From contig JAPLJL010000260.1 in assembly GCA_026388615.1 (NCBI GenBank), forward strand, positions 1 through 9,490: a stretch of DNA of 9,490 nucleotides, written 5' to 3'. Source of the DNA: Pseudomonadota bacterium (GTDB lineage Bacteria; Desulfobacterota; JAPLJL01). The position numbers and the translations under genes were made by a program. This document shows positions 1 to 6,839 of this stretch, one piece after another. Position 1 is the first letter of the stretch. Each line of letters opens with the position of its first letter. The notes under the pieces were generated by a model. That model was given only the letters and a program-made list of their open reading frames with translations. It had not been told where the DNA came from and did not search any database.

Positions 1-360
1 ATGCTTCCAGGGCGATACCCAGATCGGAAACCGCCTTCCGGACCAGGCCGGTTTCCGGTTTCCGGCAGGCGCATCCCTCATCGGGCCGGTGGGGGCAGTA
101 ATATGCCCCGTCCAGAAAAGCGCCCCCGGCCCCCAGCAAATCCTCCAGCCTGAGCTCCACCACCCGGACCCGGCTCTCGCTGGCCATTCCCCGGTTCACC
201 ACGGATTGATTCGAGATCAACACCGCCAGATAAGGGCTCGCGTTAATCCTCCGGATGGCTGCCTCCGCCCCGGGGATGATTTTCAGGTCCTCCGGCCGGG
301 TGAGATAGCCGTTATCCTCGTTGATCGTCCCATCCCGGTCCATGAAAATCGCCGGAGACC
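1..360 (-). CDS. gmhB: GmhB-type HAD phosphatase domain, fused to the end of LpxK; runs off the left edge
   Basis: This is probably D-glycero-D-manno-heptose 1,7-bisphosphate 7-phosphatase, a cytoplasmic enzyme making heptose precursors for the LPS core. Translating the minus strand gives a HAD motif I, MDRDGTINED, whose nucleophile Asp is at 338-340 and whose second Asp is at 332-334. A motif II-like ISNQSVVNRG follows, then the GmhB zinc-binding pattern CPH..(6)..C-A-C followed by RKPETG near 60-100. The rest, including HAD motif III/IV, lies beyond position 1. No stop codon separates this domain from the LpxK C-terminus upstream, so as read it is the second half of an LpxK-GmhB polypeptide. 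An internal start at the ATG at 383-385 or 341-343 cannot be excluded, but I see no clear Shine-Dalgarno there. Another HAD sugar phosphatase is possible, although the Cys/His zinc loop favours GmhB. Confidence 0.85.
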
Positions 361-1368
361 GGTCCCGGAGCCGGGCCAGGATCATCCGGAATAATTCTTC
401 GCCGCGCTCGAGCTGGAGTTCCCCCCGCGCCTCCCACCACTCGGGACCCGCGGGCCGCCCCGTCCGCCGGAGCTTTTCCAGCCTGGCCCCGTCCTTCTCC
501 GTAGTCAGGATTAAATCAATCCCTTTCTCCCGGGCCCGGCTTTCGATCCGGGCCAGGTCCTTTTCCCCATAAGGGAAATGATCCGGATAAATAACTTTTT
601 CCCGGACCTGGACCCCTTCTTTTTCCAGGGACGCGAAAAAGGATTCCGGCCGGCCGATCCCTGCCAATCCCAGGGCCGCCCGGCCCCGGAAACCCGGGCC
701 AGTTCCGCCTGCCATTCCGGATCGGGATTCTCCTCGGAAACCACGACCAGATCCGCCCGCCTGATCCCGGAGAACGGCTCGCGGAGGGTGCCCCGGGGAA
801 AAAGCCTGCGATCCAGCGGTCCCGGCCGAGCCGGGACCGTCAGGATTTCGAGATCCTTTTTTAAACGATGATGGGAAAAACCGTCGTCCAGCAAAATCAC
901 CTGCGGACTTCCCTGCCGGAAGAGCAATTCCCCGGACCGGCGGCGGTCCTTTCCGACCCCGATCTTGACCCCGGGAAGCCAGCGGGAGAGCAAAAGTGGC
1001 TCGTCTCCTACCTGCGCAGAGTCGGGTTCATTCTTCCCGGTTCCGGAGATGATGATTTCCGTTTTTCCGCTCCGGCCGTAGCCCCTGGTCAAAACGGCCG
1101 GCCGGATCCCGGAGAGAGAAAACTTTTCCGCCAGGAAGCGAACCAGGGGGGTTTTCCCCGTGCCGCCGAGGTGCAAATTGCCGACGGAGATTACCGGAAC
1201 CGGAAAGGACCGGGAGCGGATGAGCCCGAGCCGGAAAACCAGCTCCCGCGCCCGGAGCAGCAGGGCATAACAACAGGAAAGCAGCCAGAGAGGTCCCGCC
1301 CCCAGCGGGTTCCCCGCGACCCGGGGCCAGAGACTTTCCAATTTAAAAGCGATCCGTTTTATTAACAT
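361..1368 (-). CDS. lpxK: LpxK, tetraacyldisaccharide 4'-kinase, with an apparent frameshift; fused to GmhB
   Basis: LpxK phosphorylates the 4' position of the lipid A disaccharide at the cytoplasmic face of the inner membrane. The first reading frame (1368 down to a TAA at 511-513) shows a hydrophobic N-terminal anchor (about residues 25-45), the LpxK P-loop with GGTGKTP at 68-74, RGYGR at 95-99, GDEP at 121-124, DDGFSHH at 161-167 and GTLREP at 193-198. After about residue 230 the frame stops looking like LpxK. The expected C-terminal motifs (LAGIGRPESFF, YPDHFPYGEKDL, LILTTEKDGARL) continue one base out of register from about position 673 down to about 361. With the shift corrected the kinase is about 335 residues, normal for the family, and runs directly into the GmhB domain. 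The start is the ATG at 1366-1368; no Shine-Dalgarno is visible upstream, where repeats begin. Kinase identity is very secure; whether the gene is intact is not. Confidence 0.93.
671..735 (-). other. Frameshift position in lpxK (needs one extra base to restore the frame)
   Basis: Upstream of here frame 0 encodes RADLVVVSEEN, the expected LpxK sequence. From 673 downward the frame starting one base earlier encodes LGLAGIGRPE, also expected LpxK. The switch therefore lies between about 735 and 671, a stretch rich in G and C runs. One missing base would explain it. The downstream frame has no stop and keeps conserved motifs, so the break is either recent or a sequencing/assembly error. Confidence 0.85.
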
Positions 1369-1592
1369 GAGAAATAGGGTTCCAGGTTCACGGTTCCAAT
1401 TAAAAGTTCAAATTTCAAAATCCAAATGTCAAAACAATGTCAAAGTTCAAAGAAATCCCCGAAAAATACAAAGCAAAATACGGAGTTATGATTTTTTTGT
1501 TTTTTGAACTTTATTTGAACTTTGAGCTTTGACATTTGAACTTTATCTTCCCCCTCGAACCCTTGAACCCTGGGACCCGTGAACCCTTTTTT
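1369..1592. repeat. Intergenic block of degenerate 7-8 bp tandem repeats arranged as nested inverted arms
   Basis: The whole gap between waaA and lpxK is repeat-like. An outer left part (about 1378-1399) has GGTTCCA and GGTTCAC units. Its inverted counterpart (about 1555-1587), read on the minus strand, has 8-bp units GGGTTCAC, GGGTCCCA, GGGTTCAA and GGGTTCGA. Inside these, about 1403-1452 has TTCAAA and GTCAAA units and about 1506-1545 has their complement (TTTGAAC, TTTGACA). A transcript could fold into a long imperfect hairpin. The AT-rich centre (1453-1505) shows no gene. The lpxK 5' end has no visible ribosome binding site in this block. Confidence 0.85.
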
Positions 1593-3551
1593 TTATTCCA
1601 GATATGGTCTGATCCGTTCGAAATAACTTTCCAGGATCCCACCCTCCCCCCGGACGAAGGTCCTGGCCTTCTCCCCGAGTTCCCGGGTCGCCTTGAAGTT
1701 ATCCAGCAGTTCCCTGACCTTTTTCACAATTTCATCCGGGTCCCGGACCAGGAATCCAAATCCCTCCTGCAGAAATTGCGCCGCGGTTTCCTTCTGCTTC
1801 TCCAGGTGGGGCCCGAAAAGCACCGGTTTGCCCCAATAGGCGGCTTCTACCAGGTTATGCCCTCCGACCGGGACCAGGCTCCCCCCGACGAATACCACCC
1901 GTCCCAGGGAATAAACCTCACTCAGCTCACCGATCGTATCGAGGATCAAAACCGGAGGTGGCGGCCCGTTGCGGGCGTCGAGCCGGCTTCGGAGCCAGAA
2001 ATCCACCCGGTTTTCCTTTAACAACCTTTCCAGCTCCCCGACCCGGTTCAACTTCCGGGGAGCCAGAATCAGTTTGAAGCCCGGATAACGGGAGGACAAT
2101 TTTAAAAAGGCCTGGAGCAGAATTTCCTCTTCGCCCGGGTGGGTGGATCCCGCCACCAGGACCGGGTCTCCGGGTTGCGGGAGAAAACTTTTTCGGATCG
2201 TTTCCAGGAATTCCGGGGGGGCGCCCCCCGGAAAGGAATGGTCTCCGGCCCACTTCAGGTCACCCAGGACCTCGACCTTTTCCGGACCCACCCCCAGGTT
2301 AACCAGCCGTTGCGCGTCCTGCTCGCCCTTGACCAGGAAGAACTCGATCCCGTCGGTAAATTCCCGGAAGAAGGACCTGGCCAGGCGGTATCCACGAGCT
2401 GACTTCTCCGAAATCCGGCCGTTCAAGAGGCAAACCGGGATCCCGAGTCTGCGGGCGGAATGGAGAAAATTAGGCCAGAGTTCCGCTTCGAAAAGAATAA
2501 TGAGCTGGGGACTGATCAGTTTCTGGGCCCGGCGAGTCAGGAAGCCCAGGTCGAGGGGCAGAAAAAATACGCGCGCTCCCGGGAAATGCTTCCGGGCCTG
2601 ATCCCTGCCGATGGCGCTGGTCACGGAAATCACCACCTCTTCCCCGGTGCGGGTGGAAAGCAACCGGGTGATCAGGGGCTTAGCCGCCTCCAGCTCGCCG
2701 ACGGAAGCGCAGTGGAACCAGATCGGATGGACCAGCCCGGCGCTGGCAGGAGAGAACCCCAGCCGCTCGGAAAAACCCTGCCGTTCCCGAGGGTTGAATA
2801 AAAGCCAGACCAGCCAGAAGGGAGAAGTCAGAAGAAAAAAAAGCGAGACAACCAGGCTGTAAAAAATGTAATAAACGGAACTGGAAAAAGAGCGGGATTT
2901 TTCCCGCGCCCTGCGGTCGGCCTCCTCGGTCAGCTCGTTCATCAATTTTTCCAGATTCTTCCGTTCCTCTTCAAAATCCCGGGAATCGGCTTTGACCCGA
3001 AAGGGCCGCCCCCAGAGATAAATACCCCGGGAAAAAGGGAGGGGAAGCTCGAACCGGTCCCAGCTTTTGAAACGAATCTTCCTCCCGGAAGCGAAAGTCA
3101 GGGGGACGATCGGAGCGCCCGTCCGCCGGGCCAGTTCAATCACCCCCGGTTTGATTTCCCGGGCCGGACCCCGGGGCCCGTCGGGGGTAATCCCCGCTTC
3201 GAACCCCTCCCGCATCGCCTGTTCCATTTTCAGGAGCGCCTCCGCCCCCTGCCGGCTGCTGGACCCGCGCACGGTTTCGAGTCCGAAGTAGCCGAGCACC
3301 CGGCTGACCAGTTCCCCGTCACGGGAGGGACTGATCAGGACTTTTACACCATGCCCCCGGTAGACGAAAGGCAGAACCGCCATTCGGCTGTGCCAGAAGG
3401 CGACGATCACGGGAACTTTTCTCCGCCAGAATTGATCGATCCGTTCCGGAAACAGCTCCCGGACGAAAAGGGTTTTCCAGATCCCGGACAAGATCAGCCA
3501 GATCACCGGAGGCAACCGGTCCAACAGCCAGTTTTTAATCCCGGAATTCAT
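1593..3551 (-). CDS. waaA: Fusion of a DUF374 (LpxJ-family) lipid acyltransferase with Kdo transferase WaaA/KdtA
   Basis: The 652-residue protein has two domains. Residues 1 to about 220 match the DUF374 lysophospholipid-acyltransferase-like family: FWHSRM at 52-57, SPSRDGE at 74-80, RGSSSR at 95-100 and DGPRGP at 124-129. Helicobacter LpxJ, a lipid A late acyltransferase, belongs to this family, so transfer of a secondary acyl chain to lipid A is a reasonable inference. Residues about 225-652 are a full-length GT-B Kdo transferase, which adds Kdo from CMP-Kdo to lipid A. They include a membrane anchor at about 226-252, CASVGE at 281-286 (E286 aligns with the family's catalytic base), EAELWPN at 355-361, NGRIS at 377-381, AGSTHPGEE at 467-475 and GGHNLVEA at 563-570. 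The frame is continuous through the junction. The start is the ATG at 3549-3551, right at the edge of a repeat block and without a visible Shine-Dalgarno. Neighbours msbA and lpxK support the assignment. Confidence 0.95.
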   Translation of the reverse strand: MNSGIKNWLLDRLPPVIWLILSGIWKTLFVRELFPERIDQFWRRKVPVIVAFWHSRMAVLPFVYRGHGVKVLISPSRDGELVSRVLGYFGLETVRGSSSRQGAEALLKMEQAMREGFEAGITPDGPRGPAREIKPGVIELARRTGAPIVPLTFASGRKIRFKSWDRFELPLPFSRGIYLWGRPFRVKADSRDFEEERKNLEKLMNELTEEADRRAREKSRSFSSSVYYIFYSLVVSLFFLLTSPFWLVWLLFNPRERQGFSERLGFSPASAGLVHPIWFHCASVGELEAAKPLITRLLSTRTGEEVVISVTSAIGRDQARKHFPGARVFFLPLDLGFLTRRAQKLISPQLIILFEAELWPNFLHSARRLGIPVCLLNGRISEKSARGYRLARSFFREFTDGIEFFLVKGEQDAQRLVNLGVGPEKVEVLGDLKWAGDHSFPGGAPPEFLETIRKSFLPQPGDPVLVAGSTHPGEEEILLQAFLKLSSRYPGFKLILAPRKLNRVGELERLLKENRVDFWLRSRLDARNGPPPPVLILDTIGELSEVYSLGRVVFVGGSLVPVGGHNLVEAAYWGKPVLFGPHLEKQKETAAQFLQEGFGFLVRDPDEIVKKVRELLDNFKATRELGEKARTFVRGEGGILESYFERIRPYLE

Positions 3552-3629
3552 GAGTTATGGGTGATAGGTCATGGGGACTGGGTTTAGGATTAGAAATTCG
3601 TCATTAGAAATTAAATATTTATGAGTTAT
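3552..3629. repeat. 7-bp-period degenerate tandem repeats between msbA and waaA
   Basis: Consecutive 7-base units on the plus strand start at 3552: GAGTTAT, GGGTGAT, AGGTCAT, GGGGACT, GGGTTTA, GGATTAG. A second run in the same 7-bp spacing follows from 3589: ATTAGAA, ATTCGTC, ATTAGAA, ATTAAAT. GAGTTAT recurs at 3623-3629. The msbA stop codon (TAA on the minus strand, 3626-3628) lies inside that last unit, and the waaA start codon abuts the first. Confidence 0.85.
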
Positions 3630-5377
3630 GGCTTACCCTTCACCCTTTGCTCTTCCTCCCGAGAGGCTTCGTAGAGACGGGCATACTCCCCTTTCCGCTG
3701 GAGCAGGTCGGCATGCGTACCCTCTTCCTCGATTCTGCCCTCCGCCAGGACCAGGATCCGGTCCACCTTGCGAATCGTGGAAAACCGGTGGGCCACGACC
3801 AGGGTGGTTCTCCCCTGCATCAGGTTTTCCAGGGCTTTCTGCACAATGGACTCCGATTCGCTGTCCAGGGAGGAGGTTGCCTCATCGAGGATCAGGATGG
3901 GCGCGTCCTTGAGCAGGGCCCGGGCGATGGAAATCCGCTGGGCCTGCCCGCCCGAGAGTTTGACCCCGCGCTCTCCGATAACCGTGTCGTAACCCTCGGA
4001 AAAAGTGGTAATAAAATCATGGGCGTAAGCGTCCCGGGCCGCGGCCTCGACCTCCGCCTGCCCCCGATCCGGTCTCCCGTACGCGATGTTGGCCCGGATG
4101 GTATCGTTGAAAAGCACCGTCTGCTGGGAAACCAGCGCGATCCGCCCCCGGAGGGATTCCCGTGAATAGTCCCGGTAATCCATCCCGTCGATCCGGATCT
4201 CCCCCCGGGTGGGTTCATAATAATGGAGGAGAAGATTCATGAGCGTGGTCTTTCCCACCCCGCTGGCCCCGGCGAAAGCCACCACTTCTCCTTTCCTGAT
4301 TTTGAGATTAATTCCGGTCAGGACCCATTCCTCCCGATACCGGAAGGACACGTCCCGGAACTCAATTCCCTCATTCGGACCCAGGAATTTTATTCCAGTT
4401 TTAACCTCTTCCCCCGGGGTATCGAGCAGGGTGAAGATACGCTCGGCGGCCGCCGCGCCCTCCTGGATCGCCTGGTTGGAGTTGTTCAGCCTTTTAATCG
4501 GCTGGTAAAGCAGGAAGACCGCGGTCAGGAAGGAGGCGAAATCACCCGGGGTCATCGTCCCCGAGATCACCATCTTTCCCCCGACGATGATGATCGCCGA
4601 GGCCCCCAGCGCCCCGAAGAATTCCATCAGGGGTGAAGAAATAGACCTAATTTTAATCGCCCGGAGCATCAGGTCCAGAAATTTCCGGTTCTCTTCCTGG
4701 AAACGGGCCGCCTCGTATTCCTCCATCCCGAAAGCCTTGACGATCCGTGATCCGGTGAAGCTCTCCACCATCAGGGTGTTAATCCGGCCCATCCGGGCCT
4801 GTCCTTCTCCGGAAAGCTTCTTCACCCGGCGGCCGAAGCCCAGGATGGGAAGAACCACCACCGGGAAAACGATGACGGCGGTGGCGGCCAGCAGGGGACT
4901 GCGGAGAAAAACCACGATCACCAGGCCGACGATGGTCAGACAGTCGAGAATCAGGCCGGTAATCGCGCTGGTCAGGGCCGACTGGGTAATCTGAACATCG
5001 TAAGTGATCCGGGAAATCAGGACCCCGCTGGGGGTATCGTCGAGGTAGGACACGGGTAAAAACTGGGTCTTCGAATAGAGGCGGTCCCGAAGCTCGTTGA
5101 CGATCCGCTGCCCGATTCCCCCCATCCAGTAAGACTGGAAATAGGTGAACAGACCCTTGAAAAAGAAAATCCCGATCACCATCAGGGCCAAGTTGAAAAG
5201 CAGGGAATACTCGCGCTGGATGAAAACGCCGTCCACCACCGGCTTGACCACCAGGGCTTGGGCCGCGGTCAGGGCCGAGACCGCTCCCATCGCCAGGGAA
5301 GCCGCGGCCAAACCCGTCAGGTAGGGGCGGACAAATTCCAGCATCCGGAAATACGGGTTTCTCTTGGATTGATCCAT
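3626..5377 (-). CDS. msbA: MsbA-type lipid A flippase, ABC transporter with fused membrane and ATPase domains
   Basis: A half-transporter that forms a homodimer and flips lipid A-core from the inner to the outer leaflet of the inner membrane using ATP. Positions here count from a possible TTG start at 5386. The N-terminal half (about 20-300) carries the six hydrophobic segments of an ABC type 1 exporter. The C-terminal ATPase shows Walker A GASGVGKTT at 373-381, Q-loop Q421 or Q422, signature LSGGQAQR at 477-484, Walker B ILILDE ending at 501-502 and H-loop H533. All catalytic elements are present, and the length (583-586 residues) matches E. coli MsbA. I prefer the ATG at 5375-5377, three codons inside the TTG. 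Neither has a clear Shine-Dalgarno, since repeats begin at 5388. A related multidrug exporter would look similar; the position between lpxB and waaA makes MsbA the best call. Confidence 0.93.
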   Translation of the reverse strand: MDQSKRNPYFRMLEFVRPYLTGLAAASLAMGAVSALTAAQALVVKPVVDGVFIQREYSLLFNLALMVIGIFFFKGLFTYFQSYWMGGIGQRIVNELRDRLYSKTQFLPVSYLDDTPSGVLISRITYDVQITQSALTSAITGLILDCLTIVGLVIVVFLRSPLLAATAVIVFPVVVLPILGFGRRVKKLSGEGQARMGRINTLMVESFTGSRIVKAFGMEEYEAARFQEENRKFLDLMLRAIKIRSISSPLMEFFGALGASAIIIVGGKMVISGTMTPGDFASFLTAVFLLYQPIKRLNNSNQAIQEGAAAAERIFTLLDTPGEEVKTGIKFLGPNEGIEFRDVSFRYREEWVLTGINLKIRKGEVVAFAGASGVGKTTLMNLLLHYYEPTRGEIRIDGMDYRDYSRESLRGRIALVSQQTVLFNDTIRANIAYGRPDRGQAEVEAAARDAYAHDFITTFSEGYDTVIGERGVKLSGGQAQRISIARALLKDAPILILDEATSSLDSESESIVQKALENLMQGRTTLVVAHRFSTIRKVDRILVLAEGRIEEEGTHADLLQRKGEYARLYEASREEEQRVKGKP

Positions 5378-5387
5378 GTTAAGCAAA

Positions 5388-5516
5388 GGTTATAGGTGAT
5401 AGGTCATGGGTTATAGGTCATAGGTCGTAGGTAAAAGAACCTAAAACCTGACACCCAGTACCTGGCACCTTTCTTTTTTGATTTATTGCCTATCACCTAT
5501 AACCTATAACCTACGA
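5388..5516. repeat. 7-bp tandem repeats in opposite-facing arrays between lpxB and msbA
   Basis: Seven plus-strand units run from 5388 to 5436: GGTTATA, GGTGATA, GGTCATG, GGTTATA, GGTCATA, GGTCGTA, GGTAAAA. After this come units in the reverse orientation (AACCTAA, AACCTGA, CACCCAG, TACCTGG, CACCTTT; 5438-5472), a T-rich spacer, and CCTATCA, CCTATAA, CCTATAA, CCTACGA (5489-5516). The last group is the inverse complement of the first, so RNA from either strand could form a long hairpin. The lpxB stop codon (TAG on the minus strand, 5511-5513) sits inside the final unit, so the last residues of LpxB are encoded by the repeat. Confidence 0.93.
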
Positions 5517-6674
5517 CCTGGTTTCCAGCATTTCCAACGCGATCTGGGCCGCCCTCTCGGCTGCCCCGGGGTTGCCCAGGGAGGCGCGGATCCGACCTAG
5601 ATCGGATTTAATCCGGCTCTTCAGTTCCTGGTTATCGATAAATCTTTCCACTTCCCGGGTGATCCTTTCCGCCCGGGCCTCTCCCTGTAAAAGTTCCGGA
5701 ACCACCTCCCGCCCGGCGATCAGGTTGACCAGCCCGATATGCTTGACCTTGATCAGCATCCGGCCCACCCCGTAGCTCAGGTAACTCACCCGGTAAAGAA
5801 TGATCATCGGGCACCCGATCAGAGCGGCCTCCAGCGTGGCGGTTCCCGAGGCCACCAGGGCCAGTTCCGAAATCCCCAGGGCGTTATAAATCTCTTCCCC
5901 GGGCACGATCGAAACGTTCTCGCTCAGGCCCCGGCTCCGCACCGACTCCGCGATCATCTCCGGATCCAGAGAACTGGCCACCGGCAGGAGAAAGCGCAGC
6001 CCCGGTCTCAGCCGGGAAAGGTTCTGGGCCGCACCCAGCATCTCCGGGAGCAGGCGGGCGATTTCCCCCGGGCGGCTGCCGGGCATAAGGGCGATCACTT
6101 GTTCCCCGGGTTTGATCCCGAAAACCCGGCGGGATTCCTCCGGGCTCCGGCTCTCCCGGGCCAGGTCCAGAAGCGGATGCCCGACAAAATCCACCGGGAC
6201 CCCGAATTGTCCGAAAAATTCTTTTTCAAACGGCAGGATGGAGACCAGACGGTCTACCCGCGCAGAGATTTTTTTTATTCTTCCCTGTCCCCAGGCCCAC
6301 ACCTGGGGGACAATATAGTACATCACCCGGATCCCCTGTTTTTTCAGGGAACCCGCCAAGCGGAGGTTGAACCCGGGTGAATCAATCAGCACCGCGAGGT
6401 CGGGAGGGGAAGCCTCCACCCGGGCCATGATTTTTCCAAACACCCGGCGCCCTTGCCTGAGCTTGGCCAGGGCTTCGGTAATACCCACCGCCGTGATCTC
6501 GGAGGAATCCGCCAGGATTTCCACTTCGGCCGCCCGCAGGTTACGGCTGCCGATGCCGAAAAAGGCCAGGTTCGGGTTCCGCCTCTGGAGCGCCCGCACC
6601 AGGTTGGCACCGTGTAGATCCCCCGAGGCTTCCCCGGCCACAATCAGAATATTCTTTCGCCCGTTCTTATCCAA
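5511..6674 (-). CDS. lpxB: LpxB, lipid-A-disaccharide synthase
   Basis: LpxB condenses UDP-2,3-diacylglucosamine with lipid X to make the lipid A disaccharide, as a peripheral membrane GT-B (family GT19) enzyme. The 387-residue product has the usual length. Visible motifs are AGEASGD at 13-19, IDSPGFN at 97-103, VPQVWAW at 122-128, FVGHPL at 163-168, MPGSR at 197-201, ASGTATLE at 275-282, NLIAG at 317-321 and PELLQ at 326-330. D98 and R201 fall where the functionally important Asp and Arg of E. coli LpxB are expected. The start is a TTG at 6672-6674: an in-frame stop lies just upstream and AGEASGD must stay near the N-terminus, so no better start exists. No Shine-Dalgarno is visible because repeats lie directly upstream. 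The last residues (ArgSer) and the stop come from a repeat unit. Confidence 0.96.
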   Translation of the reverse strand: MDKNGRKNILIVAGEASGDLHGANLVRALQRRNPNLAFFGIGSRNLRAAEVEILADSSEITAVGITEALAKLRQGRRVFGKIMARVEASPPDLAVLIDSPGFNLRLAGSLKKQGIRVMYYIVPQVWAWGQGRIKKISARVDRLVSILPFEKEFFGQFGVPVDFVGHPLLDLARESRSPEESRRVFGIKPGEQVIALMPGSRPGEIARLLPEMLGAAQNLSRLRPGLRFLLPVASSLDPEMIAESVRSRGLSENVSIVPGEEIYNALGISELALVASGTATLEAALIGCPMIILYRVSYLSYGVGRMLIKVKHIGLVNLIAGREVVPELLQGEARAERITREVERFIDNQELKSRIKSDLGRIRASLGNPGAAERAAQIALEMLETRS

Positions 6675-6839
6675 ATCTTAGTTTCTGGTTTCAGGTCTCA
6701 AGTTTAAGGTTTCAAGTTTTAATTTGTCAGTTGTCGGCTACAACCTACTTGCCACTCGTTCTTCCGCCTTTTCTGCGGTCTGCGGTCCCTGGCCGGTCTT
6801 GCCCGGCTCGGGCAGGCGGCCGTCGGCGGTCAAGTATTT
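6675..6839. repeat. 7-bp-period repeats plus a GC-rich hairpin upstream of lpxB
   Basis: From 6681 the plus strand reads in 7-base steps: GTTTCTG, GTTTCAG, GTCTCAA, GTTTAAG, GTTTCAA, GTTTTAA, TTTGTCA, GTTGTCG (to 6736). A second group, TTCTGCG, GTCTGCG, GTCCCTG, runs from 6771 to 6791. A short perfect inverted repeat follows: TGCCCG at 6800-6805 and CGGGCA at 6809-6814 with a 3-base loop. There is no gene here. The block separates the stop of the upstream gene from the TTG start of lpxB. Confidence 0.8.

Noticed and set aside
97..103. Glycine in place of the second Asp of the usual D-x-P-D-F-N motif of LpxB (residue positions within LpxB, gene at 5511-6674)
   Set aside because: The first Asp (D98) is kept, and PGFN variants are, as I recall, found in other LpxB proteins, so it is not evidence of inactivity.
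856..862. A dnaX-like slippery heptamer (A AAA AAG in the reading frame of lpxK) that could cause the needed -1 shift
   Set aside because: A shift here would replace the LpxK-like stretch DLEILTVPARPG through RADLVVVSEEN with unrelated residues. The frame change must occur about 130-190 bases further on, so programmed frameshifting at this site does not explain the break.
868..1365. Long open frames on the plus strand opposite lpxK and other minus-strand genes
   Set aside because: They lie antisense to genes with clear motifs, have low-complexity Pro/Arg/Gly-rich products and lack ribosome binding sites; they are expected shadows in GC-rich DNA.
5388..5516. Insertion sequence or integrated element between lpxB and msbA
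   Set aside because: There is no transposase, no target duplication that can be told apart from the repeats themselves, and the block is only about 130 bp of heptamer units.
6800..6814. GC-rich inverted repeat TGCCCG/CGGGCA as an intrinsic terminator after the gene at 6840-7850
   Set aside because: On the minus strand the stem is followed by GACCGGCCAGGG rather than a T-run, so it does not have the form of an intrinsic terminator.
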